Origin: Gammaproteobacteria bacterium | GTDB taxonomy: Bacteria > Pseudomonadota > Gammaproteobacteria > Arenicellales > Poriferihabitantaceae | Length of the DNA stretch: 64,000 nucleotides | NCBI GenBank assembly: GCA_024644945.1 | Contig: JAHEGU010000004.1 | Location: forward strand, 32,746-96,745 | Direction of reading: 5' to 3' | Shown: one piece after another, positions 8,222 to 16,820 of the stretch | Layout of the letters: each line of letters begins with the position of its first letter | Numbering within the stretch: the stretch's first letter is position 1 | Notes under the pieces: model-generated | Database searches by the model: none | What the model saw: the letters and a program-made list of their open reading frames with translations, nothing else | What the model was told of the DNA's origin: nothing | Program-made: the position numbers and the translations under genes

Positions 8222-11200
8222 TTCTTCAAATCTCTGCAACACCGGGTAGTAAAGCGCTGTTCGAATCGGGCGTGGATCAATGGCCTTCGCCATTGCGGCA
8301 TATCGATCCATTGTGCAGCGATAGCGCTCCTTCTCCTGAACTATGAATTGATCCAAATCTTGCTGCTGTTCGTGACGACTGGATTTAAAATCGATGATCC
8401 AGCGTGTGCCATTTTTATCGATAAAGCTGCGGTCGATCACACAGTGCCAAATATTGTTATTGATCACACCGGTAATGGGCCACTCGGTAAAAATGTCCTG
8501 ATGGTTTGGTGAGAAAATCCACTCTGCCTGGGGATCTGCACGCGCGTTTATTACAGCACTTTCTACAAAAGTAAGTGCCTGGTCAGATTCATCGACCGAA
8601 ATCCCTGCCTCAATCAAGCTTGCGCGCCACTGATTTCGGTTTTCAGAGCTAACTGGCTGCTGCTGCCACCGTTCCCAACCTACTCGATCAACATTTTGGA
8701 GAACGCGATGTATAACAATGCCGCAGATTCTCGCTGATTCACCCGCCCAATCAAACTCGACGACAGTATCAGTATGACTATCGGTGTCAGGGCCTGTTTT
8801 ACTGATTTTTATTGGCTCTGGCAGCGCTGGCAGGTGCCACCCTGCCGGCAATCTTTCAATCATACATTCTGCAAATGTATCTGCTGGAGTGTTGATTTTT
8901 GAATTGTTGTCATTTTGCTGGTCGCAATTTTCAAACATTGCACCAATTGATGGCCAAAGTAAGGCTAAAAACGACGTCGTAGCAGGCTGACTGATTTCCC
9001 CTTTTTTATTCGATTTAACGTTTCCGAACAGGTGCAGACGTCGGCGCGCACGGGTGCAGGCAACATACAGTAGTCTAGTAGCTTCGTTGTGTAAATGTTC
9101 AGTCTCCAGTTGGCCCAGATAACGATAGAACGGATCGTCCCGGTCTTCGCTGGCTGGTTTTGGAGCAAGTAACAATCGATCAGGCAGGCTGCGGAACCTA
9201 AGCAATTCTGGGTCGCTGGTCCTGGTTCGTCGCTCCAGCCCTGGAACTATAACGGTATCGAATTCAAGGCCTTTTGCGGCATGAATGGTGAGTAATTGCA
9301 CGAGACAATCGACGTTTGTATTGGCCCAAAGCTCGCGAATTGACGTATCGAGTGAGGATTTATTGATCACAATCCCATCATGTTCAAGTTCGCGCACTAG
9401 ATTGATAAATCGTTGGCAATCTTCGAGATCTGATGGCTCAACGCACGCCGGCCCTCCCAGCGCGATCCAAGTGGCTTCCAGGTTTTTCCATACAGGCACG
9501 CGGCCGCGGCGGGAGCGGCTTTGCTCCATTACACCGATCAGTCTCCTCAAGTTCGATTGAGTATCTATACTCAATTTCTCGAAATCAGGTGCATTGGTCA
9601 AACTCGTCAATACAGGTTGATTACGCTCATCACCAAATAGCTGGATCATTTCATTTAGATTCAATCCGCACCATGGGGCGCGCATCAGACCAAGCCAGGC
9701 GACGCGGTCGGCGGGTTGTTGAATAGCGCAGGTCAATGCATGCAGGTCCTGGATAGCTTGTCGTTCTCCGAGCCTTTGTAAATTGATACCTTGAAAAGCT
9801 AATCCGCGTTGGTCCAGAGCGCGAGCAATCTCCGTCAAGCTGTTTCTGGTGCGCCCGAGGATGGCAATTTTCTCTTTTGGATGCTGTTTCAACAAGGTTG
9901 CTACCAGATCCGAAAGCCTTGATGCCTCTAGCTCTGGAGTCGCATCGATAGATGGATGCACTTCGACCTTGCAATCAGTTTGACTAGAGAGGAAAGAATC
10001 GGCGGCCGCATAACTGACGGCTCCATTAATTTCGTCGCTGCGTTCAGGCATGACTTGATGGAACACGGAATTTATCCAGTCCACTATTGTCTTGTCTGAA
10101 CGAAAGTTGGTTCTTAATAATAATGATTTAGGCATTACATCGCCAATGCCATGTGACTGTGTGTGCAGGAAGTTTGCAACTTCGGCCTCTCTAAATCGAT
10201 AGATAGACTGCATTGGGTCGCCAACAAAGAATGCGGTGCGCCCATCGTCGGATTGCCACCCTGCAAATAACTTTTCAAGCAGGCTTAACTGTCCGGTTGA
10301 AGTATCCTGAAACTCGTCAACTAATATATGCTTTAACTGATAATCAAAAACGAGCGCGAGATCACTGGGTTCGGATTGGTCACCCAGTGCGAGCTCAGCA
10401 CGTTGTGACAATTCAATATAGTCCGCCTGATTGTTTTCACTAAACAGTAGTTTTAGCTCTGCCGCCGCTATCGGCAATAGCTCTAGGATGGCATCCAGTG
10501 ACTGCCATTGATCGTCGGAGTAGCCTGCGCCAGGCAGCCTGTGTATCCAGATAAGTGCACGTTCAAGCGAGGTGTTTTCTCGGTGTGCCGCGAGAAATGC
10601 GGACATATCTTTTTTCTTGTCTGGATTGGATGGGGGGAAACCGGATTGAACATTTACTGTTTTTCGTAATCCCTTGCCATCAGCCAGCAATAGTAGTTCG
10701 GTAATACCTTGCCAATATGCCAGCTGGCTAGAGACCGGTTTTGGAAACCCCCGCATGCTGACACAGGATTCTAATCTTGAGGCTGGTTTGTGCTTCTCCC
10801 GGTTGTAGATTTGAATATTCTGAGCCGCATAAGGAGTGAGTTCGTTAAGATGCTGACGCATTTCATCAGTCATCATTGCGTTACAACGGACCAGGCTGTC
10901 CTCGATAGTCTGTTGCCACCACGACTCCAGCAGTGTCCTCTGGTGTCTACCAAGCAGTCGCATCCATTTGTCCCGCTTTCTAAGCATCCCTGCGATCAAA
11001 ATAATTGCTGCCCCTAAATTTGCATCAAGTAAATTTAGTACCTGGCTGCAGGCTTTTGATAGTCGATCGTTGTCATCATCTTCAAGATGAGCAAGAGTGC
11101 GGTTGGCTGCTTCACTATAGAATTGCTCAGCATCCTCAAGAATAGTTGGTGCGGCGCCGAAACGTGATGACCAGGGCATTCGCTGCACCAGTTCGCTACA

Positions 11201-11560
11201 GAGGCTGTCAATGGTTTGTATACGCAATCGCCTGGTATTGTGAATCAGATTCCAACCCTGTTTATGATCGTTGGCCAGCGCATGCGCAGCAAGTTTTCTC
11301 AATTCAGGATCACTTTCCACGTTGCCTTCATCATCAACACCTTGCAAAGCAGCTGTAATGCGCCGTCGCATTTCTGCAGTGGCCTTTCGAGTAAAAGTAA
11401 TGCTGAGAATTTGCTCCGGCTCCTCGACACGCGCAAGCAGCATAAGAAATCGACGTATTAACAATCCGGTTTTTCCCGATCCTGCGGGAGCCTGTATGAT
11501 GACGGACTTCGAGGGATCGAGCGCGCATTCACGCGCTTCCTGGTCCACAGGGGGTCTCAT
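8216..11560 (-). CDS. AddA/RecB-like UvrD-family helicase-nuclease
   Basis: A 1,114-residue superfamily-1 helicase with a C-terminal RecB-type nuclease domain. Walker A is APAGSGKT (24-31), motif Ia follows in SITFTRKATAEMRRR, the DEXX box is LVDEFQDTS, and a late helicase motif is LTIHAAKGLEFDTVIVPG. Near the C-terminus WIIDFKSS is the PD-(D/E)xK nuclease core. With the adjacent AddB-like gene it should form a heterodimer that resects double-strand ends for RecA-dependent repair. The ATG overlaps the AddB-like stop by four bases, so the subunits are made in step. The stop codon lies inside the last codons of the convergent dddP-like gene (8216-8221). No recBCD-type gene is in the window. Confidence 0.88.
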   Translation of the reverse strand: MRPPVDQEARECALDPSKSVIIQAPAGSGKTGLLIRRFLMLLARVEEPEQILSITFTRKATAEMRRRITAALQGVDDEGNVESDPELRKLAAHALANDHKQGWNLIHNTRRLRIQTIDSLCSELVQRMPWSSRFGAAPTILEDAEQFYSEAANRTLAHLEDDDNDRLSKACSQVLNLLDANLGAAIILIAGMLRKRDKWMRLLGRHQRTLLESWWQQTIEDSLVRCNAMMTDEMRQHLNELTPYAAQNIQIYNREKHKPASRLESCVSMRGFPKPVSSQLAYWQGITELLLLADGKGLRKTVNVQSGFPPSNPDKKKDMSAFLAAHRENTSLERALIWIHRLPGAGYSDDQWQSLDAILELLPIAAAELKLLFSENNQADYIELSQRAELALGDQSEPSDLALVFDYQLKHILVDEFQDTSTGQLSLLEKLFAGWQSDDGRTAFFVGDPMQSIYRFREAEVANFLHTQSHGIGDVMPKSLLLRTNFRSDKTIVDWINSVFHQVMPERSDEINGAVSYAAADSFLSSQTDCKVEVHPSIDATPELEASRLSDLVATLLKQHPKEKIAILGRTRNSLTEIARALDQRGLAFQGINLQRLGERQAIQDLHALTCAIQQPADRVAWLGLMRAPWCGLNLNEMIQLFGDERNQPVLTSLTNAPDFEKLSIDTQSNLRRLIGVMEQSRSRRGRVPVWKNLEATWIALGGPACVEPSDLEDCQRFINLVRELEHDGIVINKSSLDTSIRELWANTNVDCLVQLLTIHAAKGLEFDTVIVPGLERRTRTSDPELLRFRSLPDRLLLAPKPASEDRDDPFYRYLGQLETEHLHNEATRLLYVACTRARRRLHLFGNVKSNKKGEISQPATTSFLALLWPSIGAMFENCDQQNDNNSKINTPADTFAECMIERLPAGWHLPALPEPIKISKTGPDTDSHTDTVVEFDWAGESARICGIVIHRVLQNVDRVGWERWQQQPVSSENRNQWRASLIEAGISVDESDQALTFVESAVINARADPQAEWIFSPNHQDIFTEWPITGVINNNIWHCVIDRSFIDKNGTRWIIDFKSSRHEQQQDLDQFIVQEKERYRCTMDRYAAMAKAIDPRPIRTALYYPVLQRFEEL

Positions 11561-14268
11561 ATTTCGATCTCTTCACCCGCAGGCTTGCTATTACGACAGA
11601 TTACAGGTGTGGGGCAATTGCTACAAACTCCCAGGTTTGTGGGGTCACGTCTCGCATCGCCAGTAATGAATTCAGTTGCTATATTGCCGAGGGCCTGGTT
11701 CCAGAAAGACAGCAGCGTATCCCAGTCAGCAATTTTTTCAGCAACATGTTTATTTTGTTCGAGTTTTCTAACGTTAATTTCCCTCACGCCTTCAATGCCG
11801 AACTCATGTCGATTCGAGAGTCCGATGAACTGGCATTTTCCCAGTCCAACCTGTGCCCAGGTAACGGCTTCGATGGGCGATTCCTGTGATAAGGCGTAAA
11901 GTGGAAGCTGGGGAGCCTGCGGTCGCTCTGAGGTCCAGGCGTTAACCGAATTCCGGCTTCCGGTTTTGTAATCGATTAATACCAGCGAGCCGTCGTCCAA
12001 TTGATCGATACGGTCGATCTTAAAACTTAGTGGCAGGCCGGCAAGATCGAGTCGACTCTGCTGTTCAACACTCAGTATTTCAAAAGGTTGATTTCTATTT
12101 CGCTCTATTGAAAACCACTCCATCAAAGTGGCGACCAGCCAGCGTTTTACGTTTAAGAAGTACTGATCACCACATCCACTACCAGGCTGGAAAGGTTTCA
12201 ATGCGCGCAAACTACATTGTGAAATTAGTTTCTCGAGTTGACCGAGTGAAGTCGTGTGGAGCTCGCTTGATGTGCCAAGTGATTGCCACGCCATTTCAAG
12301 AACTTTGTGCACTAGCGAACCCCGTTCCAGAGTATCAAGTCCAGGTTCATTATCATGCAGTGCTTCAGCCCCCAGTCGAAAGCGAGCGAACGCGCCACGG
12401 GGACACAACGACTGGGCCTGGATCAACCCGGTTCCACCGTCTATTGTGCTACCGAGGTTTAATGTTGGGCCGCGTGTATCCTCTACAGAGTTAAGTATAG
12501 GTCGTTGCTGGTTGAGTCTTTGATCTACAGTTTCTGGAATTACAACCTGTGTAAATGTTTCGGCCACCTCAAAATTTAATAGCGAACTTGGCTCCATCAT
12601 AATTTCTGACTCGAAAAGATGATGGCTGCAAATTATTTCTCTGGCGCTAGCGAATAACCGATGCTGTTGCGCTTCCGCATAACTTAAGTTTTCGCTGGCC
12701 GATGCTTGCTCGACACCTGCCTCACGCTGCACAGAAACAGGAATAAATGGGTCTATTTTTAGTTTTGCGGGCCAATCTGTCTCGGTCAATCCACCAAACC
12801 AAAGGTGATCGAATTCAAGCCCTGCCATCTCTATTACACCCATTACCTCAACCTGCACTTCAGGTGCTTCAGGCTGAAATGTTATGTTGTTCAGTCTCTG
12901 ATGAAACCAAGTGAGTGCGGAATCAAGGCTGACTGGTCGGCTATTCAGATCAAGTTCGCCAAGCCGATGTAGTTGTTCACGAAATGCCCGCACGGCCTGG
13001 AACATATCGCTGTCGAGATTTACCCCCGAGGGCCAACCGATCTTCTGCAGTAATTTATCAAATTGTTTCGACCACGCGTTGAAGCTATCTCTGGAAGGTG
13101 ATTGATTCACTAAGTGAATACAACTACTTAAAATTATGCGAAGCTTTGGACACGGGTCACGTTTGTGTTTTGCTAACTGGTAGTCCAGATGTTCGAGCAC
13201 TTGAGCAATGCTGGAATTTTTTGCCAGCCGCTTTCGCAGTTCAACGTCCAACGTGCCTCTTGCCGCCAACTCTTCGATGGCGCCATCGATGTGCGGAGAT
13301 AAAATCAAGTCACCAATCTGATCAATTGCAACGTTTCGACAACTGATCGTCAGCAGAAGATTTATGGCGCTAGTTATAACGGGTTGTTTGCTAAGACTCG
13401 TGCCAAGAGATAGATGGAACGGCATCTTGCTGCTATCTTCGACTTCTACTAGATCCAATGGATACAGTGTTTGCCTCAATGCGTATTCTATATTGACCTT
13501 AGATTTCGCAAGGTCAGGAACGACAACTGCAATCTTGCTGTCTGGGTTGCGTTCCAGTCTTTCTCTGGCCCAATTTCCAGCGGCCATCCATTGCGACATA
13601 TCGTCGGTAAATTCAAGTCTCTTAATACTCGAAGTATCCATCGCTCTGTGCGATTGGATTTGCACCGGTATTCCTTTGTGTTCAAGTGAATGAATTAGTG
13701 CCTGTTGGGTGGGTAGTAATCGGTCAAAGCCGATAAGGTGAATATTTCCAGGGTTCAGGTTTGTAATGTTCTGCACCAGAAGGTCTGCGATCTGGAATCG
13801 ATCAATCCAATTCTTATTCCTGCTCTCAGCTTCATAAACATTTAACCAGCGAGCAAAGCAACGGTGGTCCGGGTGCGCGGATTTTTTTAGTTGCTCGAAG
13901 TCAATCTGCCAGTCTCTGATCAGTTGCAGTGTCCTGATAGCGGCCCGAGCAGTGGCCCTGGTGTTCCAAAGAGGAAGGCTGCCCGATTCAGTTCGCCTGA
14001 TATCGTCGGTGACGATCTGAGACCATATGATCTCCATCTGGCCTTCTGTCAGAACCAGGGGCTGCATTTTAGTGAGTGGCGCAATATCGTTCCAACAGCG
14101 CCGTATCCAGGCGTCCCATGGCAGCACGTCGGCACTGGGCCAGGCAGAATCGCCAGATTGAAAGCGAGCTTGATCGAATTGCCGTATCAGTTCTCTGGAA
14201 AGGCGACGGGTGGCTGTGATAACCGTGGCACCGTAGTCAATTGCCTTGAATACAGGTGACCGACTCAA
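11557..14268 (-). CDS. AddB-like nuclease subunit (PD-(D/E)xK, iron-sulfur)
   Basis: A 903-residue protein resembling the family of about 900 residues related to AddB and annotated as a probable DNA repair protein. The N-terminal two thirds look like a worn helicase domain with no canonical Walker A. The C-terminal nuclease domain carries VLIDYKTGSRNS. A cysteine in SLCPRGAFARFR before that domain and the C-terminal triad CSNCPTPVIC are placed like the four cysteines that form the iron-sulfur staple of AddB. It is coupled on both sides by four-base overlaps (with the helical-protein gene upstream and the AddA-like gene downstream), which suggests one operon. Confidence 0.82.
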   Translation of the reverse strand: MSRSPVFKAIDYGATVITATRRLSRELIRQFDQARFQSGDSAWPSADVLPWDAWIRRCWNDIAPLTKMQPLVLTEGQMEIIWSQIVTDDIRRTESGSLPLWNTRATARAAIRTLQLIRDWQIDFEQLKKSAHPDHRCFARWLNVYEAESRNKNWIDRFQIADLLVQNITNLNPGNIHLIGFDRLLPTQQALIHSLEHKGIPVQIQSHRAMDTSSIKRLEFTDDMSQWMAAGNWARERLERNPDSKIAVVVPDLAKSKVNIEYALRQTLYPLDLVEVEDSSKMPFHLSLGTSLSKQPVITSAINLLLTISCRNVAIDQIGDLILSPHIDGAIEELAARGTLDVELRKRLAKNSSIAQVLEHLDYQLAKHKRDPCPKLRIILSSCIHLVNQSPSRDSFNAWSKQFDKLLQKIGWPSGVNLDSDMFQAVRAFREQLHRLGELDLNSRPVSLDSALTWFHQRLNNITFQPEAPEVQVEVMGVIEMAGLEFDHLWFGGLTETDWPAKLKIDPFIPVSVQREAGVEQASASENLSYAEAQQHRLFASAREIICSHHLFESEIMMEPSSLLNFEVAETFTQVVIPETVDQRLNQQRPILNSVEDTRGPTLNLGSTIDGGTGLIQAQSLCPRGAFARFRLGAEALHDNEPGLDTLERGSLVHKVLEMAWQSLGTSSELHTTSLGQLEKLISQCSLRALKPFQPGSGCGDQYFLNVKRWLVATLMEWFSIERNRNQPFEILSVEQQSRLDLAGLPLSFKIDRIDQLDDGSLVLIDYKTGSRNSVNAWTSERPQAPQLPLYALSQESPIEAVTWAQVGLGKCQFIGLSNRHEFGIEGVREINVRKLEQNKHVAEKIADWDTLLSFWNQALGNIATEFITGDARRDPTNLGVCSNCPTPVICRNSKPAGEEIEI

Positions 14269-14765
14269 TTCGGATGGGCCCGCTGCATTGCTTCGGTATA
14301 GTTACATGCAAGGGAAACGGCTTCCAGTTCACTCAATTTCGCCTCGAACAATGGGAATAGTGAGTCTATCTGCCGCAAATGGTGCCGAGTCAGTATATTA
14401 TTCAAGCGCACAAAAATATCCAATCGGTTAACCAGTTGAGCGCGTAATGAACTGGGTTGCACTTGCTCCAGCTGCTGCAGTTCGGTCAAACTACGTTCAG
14501 CCAGAGCCAGGGTTCTGGTTAGTATTAAGTGATCAGCCATGACCATTTGAGTTGATTCATCTGTTTCATCCAAAAGTTCTTCAATTCGTTGGTCGCTAAA
14601 CCTGATGCTGGTATTCAGGAGATTTGAAAACAATATTAAATGTCTCTGGGCATCATCCAGTTCTAATGCAGTGAGGCTTTGTAAAAACTGTTGATAGCGC
14701 AGACTGGTAACATCGTGCCAGTGCGTATACTCATTGTTTAATGGATAGGTCGTTTTCTCAGACAT
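14265..14765 (-). CDS. Uncharacterised helical protein, weakly hemerythrin-like
   Basis: A 166-residue soluble protein that I cannot assign with confidence. It is leucine- and glutamine-rich and predicted to be nearly all helix. Histidines occur at 15, 17, 42, 79, 128 and 129, and the segment around RHHLRQIDSLFPLFE (from 127) recalls the H-x-x-x-E...LFP helix of hemerythrin domains, but the full ligand set is not clear. Its stop overlaps the AddB-like start by four bases, and the pterin dehydratase gene ends only three bases upstream, so it belongs to the same minus-strand operon. Context hints at a link to the repair nuclease, but its role is unknown. Confidence 0.6.
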   Translation of the reverse strand: MSEKTTYPLNNEYTHWHDVTSLRYQQFLQSLTALELDDAQRHLILFSNLLNTSIRFSDQRIEELLDETDESTQMVMADHLILTRTLALAERSLTELQQLEQVQPSSLRAQLVNRLDIFVRLNNILTRHHLRQIDSLFPLFEAKLSELEAVSLACNYTEAMQRAHPN

Positions 14766-14768
14766 TAA

Positions 14769-15068
14769 TCAGAGCAGAGCATCCATTTTCTTTGCTAGTT
14801 TGAAATCGAGTTCAGTGATCCCACCCGCTTCATGGGTGACTAGATCTACCACCACAGTTCGATATATATTGGACCACTCAGGATGATGATTAAGTGTTTC
14901 CGCATGGATTGCCGCGCGGGTCATGAACCCAAACGCCTCTATAAAATTCTTAAAGCTGAAGCTTTTATGCAACTTGCCACCGATGATCGACCATTCCTGG
15001 TCACTGCTGTGATTTAGTTCATCCAGTTGCTGCTGAAGTGCAGTAAGATTTAACGCTTGTTGTGCCAT
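14769..15068 (-). CDS. phhB: Pterin-4a-carbinolamine dehydratase
   Basis: A 99-residue PCD/DCoH-type protein. The active-site signature is clear: F.F.NF.EAFGFM, then the HAETLNHHPEWSNIY stretch, and L.THEAGGITE.D..LAKKMD at the end. The enzyme dehydrates 4a-hydroxytetrahydropterin formed by aromatic amino acid hydroxylases, and related proteins help molybdopterin handling. An upstream in-frame ATG at 15095 would give 108 residues, but GGGAG sits seven bases before the ATG at 15068, so I place the start there. No phenylalanine hydroxylase gene lies nearby, which makes its place at the head of a DNA-repair operon unusual. Confidence 0.9.
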   Translation of the reverse strand: MAQQALNLTALQQQLDELNHSSDQEWSIIGGKLHKSFSFKNFIEAFGFMTRAAIHAETLNHHPEWSNIYRTVVVDLVTHEAGGITELDFKLAKKMDALL

Positions 15069-15101
15069 TGTTCGCTCCCGATCGGCTCTTATCATTTGTG
15101 T

Positions 15102-15914
15102 CTAGGTCATTGGGGGCATGCCGCCATCGGCCCAAATCGGCCCCGAGATAATTGGATTTTCAACCATATGGACAATAGTGCTGGCTATTTCCTCTGGTTT
15201 AATCATTCTATCAATTGGAACTAGCTGTCTTAACTGTTGTTCAAACATCCCGTCAGGTAATTGGCCGATCATAGGGGTTTCAACAAATCCAGGGTGGATA
15301 ATCTTAGTTTGAATTCCGTAATATGCACCTTCCGCATTAAGGGTTTTTGCTACCGCACCCAGGCCTGATTTGGCGCTTGAGTATGAAACCTGGCCACGAT
15401 TACCACGTGATGACACTGAACCAATAATAACCGCTACTCCCTGTATTTCTTCTTCGCTGGACCATTTTCCGAGATTCTCAGTTAATCTGTGCTCGGCGAT
15501 ACCTGCCATCATCTGCATGCTCCAGTAGGCAGGGTGCATCAAATTAACCTCCAGCACCAGGCGGAACAAGTCTTCGGAATACAGCTCGGATTTACCGGTT
15601 TCCTTGTCAATTTTTACTGCCATGGCGTCACGCAATATGCCGGCGGCCGGGACACAAATCCTCGGAATACCTATTTTTGCTGTTTCAGTAAATACATGCT
15701 GTCGAAACTCAGTGTTACTCACGTCACCCTGGAAAGCGGTGGCGACAGTTCTCCCGGCTTCTTTATTTAGTTCTTCCGTCCATTTGTGCACACTATCGGT
15801 CAGATCGGCCATTGCGACCGCTCGGGCTCCGCGAGATACCAAGCTCTGGGCGACGGCTTTGCCTATGCCACTTGCAGCCCCGGTCACCACTGCCACTTTA
15901 TCTTCGATTTTCAT
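15102..15914 (-). CDS. Short-chain dehydrogenase/reductase
   Basis: A 270-residue classical SDR. The nucleotide-binding motif is TGAASGIG (11-18), the Asp at 37 in MADLTD follows strand two, and the catalytic residues are a serine in IIGSVSS near 166 and Tyr178-x-x-x-Lys182 in YSSAK. The usual NNAG motif reads PAAG. PGFVETPM after the active site and GPIWADGGMP at the end are typical of FabG/acetoacetyl-CoA-reductase relatives. Substrate and pathway are unknown. It ends 33 bases before the phhB start and could head the minus-strand operon. The ATG has no clear ribosome site. Confidence 0.88.
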   Translation of the reverse strand: MKIEDKVAVVTGAASGIGKAVAQSLVSRGARAVAMADLTDSVHKWTEELNKEAGRTVATAFQGDVSNTEFRQHVFTETAKIGIPRICVPAAGILRDAMAVKIDKETGKSELYSEDLFRLVLEVNLMHPAYWSMQMMAGIAEHRLTENLGKWSSEEEIQGVAVIIGSVSSRGNRGQVSYSSAKSGLGAVAKTLNAEGAYYGIQTKIIHPGFVETPMIGQLPDGMFEQQLRQLVPIDRMIKPEEIASTIVHMVENPIISGPIWADGGMPPMT

Positions 15915-16080
15915 GGTTTAGTCCGAATTTAAACAGCGGATAAAACCACATATCGACTAATTTGCAAAGTAGACGATCGAATTCCGAAACCTGAATTGCA
16001 GAGCTATTGATCATCTTATAAATATCCTCGTCACCATCAAAAAAGGAACATTCTCAACATGGGTTAATTTTTAAGATTTT

Positions 16081-16089
16081 TGATATAAT
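16081..16089 (+). promoter_or_regulatory. petABC promoter, extended -10
   Basis: TGATATAAT is a perfect sigma70 extended -10 element (TG-n-TATAAT). No good -35 hexamer is present, which is normal for this promoter type. Transcription should start near 16096, leaving an untranslated leader of roughly 145 bases before petA. Confidence 0.65.
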
Positions 16090-16115
16090 CGCCCGCTTAT
16101 TTAGGCAACGAAGAA

Positions 16116-16204
16116 GCCCGGGGGGCTAGCCTGCGGTTTGAACGGATGGAAGGCCGTGAAAATCCAGCCTGCGACTAGACTCCGAAAATTGGCGGATGCC
16201 GGGC
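16116..16204 (+). promoter_or_regulatory. Candidate structured 5' leader of petABC
   Basis: The leader can close on itself through GCCCGG (16116-16121) and CCGGGC (16199-16204). Inside lie GGCTAGCC near 16123, TGGA/TCCA (16147-16150 with 16163-16166) and TCCG/CGGA (16181-16184 with 16193-16196), so a multi-branched fold is possible. AGCCTGCG occurs twice. It does not match any riboswitch consensus I know; the GTGAAAATCC piece only loosely recalls cobalamin riboswitches. A regulatory role is inference. Confidence 0.35.
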
Positions 16205-16241
16205 ACCAATCACTTTTATTATTCATTTTTTGAGGTAAACC

Positions 16242-16820
16242 GTGACTGACGATCATGTAGATTACAAGCGTCGGCGAATGCTTACTATTGCCACATCAGG
16301 GCTGGGAATTGTCGGGGGCACCGCGCTCCTGGTGCCATTTGCCGGTAGCATGATTCCGAGCGAAAAAGCCAAAGCCGCTGGCGCTCCGGTGAAAGTTGAT
16401 ATCAGCAAGCTGGAAACCGGACAGCAGATCACAGTTGAATGGCGTGGCAAGCCAGTATGGATCATTCGCCGAAGCCAGGAAGCGTTAGATTTTCTGCCCA
16501 GCATGGTCGACCTGCTGGTGGACCCAGCTTCGGAAAAACCACAACAACCTGAATATGCGCAAAATGAGTACCGCTCAATAAAACAGGAAATCCTGGTGCT
16601 TGTCGGCATCTGCACGCACCTTGGTTGTTCCCCTAAGTTTCGACCTGAACTCGTCGCGAGTACTGATGGTGCATTTCTTTGTGCTTGCCACGGTTCAAGG
16701 TTTGACCTGGCCGGTCGCGTTTACAGTAACGTTCCTGCGCCGACAAACCTTGAGGTGCCACCGCACATGTATCTGAGCGATAGTGAGATCTTGATTGGTT
16801 CTGACGAGGGGGCTGCATAA
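16242..16820 (+). CDS. petA: Ubiquinol-cytochrome c reductase, Rieske iron-sulfur subunit
   Basis: A 192-residue Rieske protein of the cytochrome bc1 complex, which passes electrons from ubiquinol to cytochrome c1 on the periplasmic side. A KRRRML twin-arginine-type motif (10-14) precedes one membrane anchor (about 16-36). The [2Fe-2S] ligands are Cys124 and His126 in CTHLGC and Cys147 and His150 in CACHGS; Cys129 and Cys149 would form the stabilising disulfide. The start is GTG, supported by GAGGT six bases upstream. The ATG of petB overlaps the petA stop, so petABC is one operon. Confidence 0.96.
   Translation: MTDDHVDYKRRRMLTIATSGLGIVGGTALLVPFAGSMIPSEKAKAAGAPVKVDISKLETGQQITVEWRGKPVWIIRRSQEALDFLPSMVDLLVDPASEKPQQPEYAQNEYRSIKQEILVLVGICTHLGCSPKFRPELVASTDGAFLCACHGSRFDLAGRVYSNVPAPTNLEVPPHMYLSDSEILIGSDEGAA

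Larger units (their letters stand above)
15915..16241. other. Intergenic region between SDR and petA
   Basis: This 327-base gap separates divergent transcription units. It contains the petABC promoter (16081-16089) and a GC-rich, foldable leader (16116-16204). The half nearer the SDR gene is AT-rich and should hold its leftward promoter, but I could not pick a well-spaced one. No small gene, tRNA or known RNA is recognisable. Confidence 0.5.

Noticed and set aside
12030-12494. Plus-strand frame of 154 codons inside the AddB-like gene
   Set aside because: It is the shadow of a conserved coding frame, with no ribosome site or family.
16107-16204. Cobalamin riboswitch before petA
   Set aside because: Only the GTGAAAATCC piece resembles the consensus; the CCGCCACTGT core and B12 box are missing, and bc1 genes are not usual targets.
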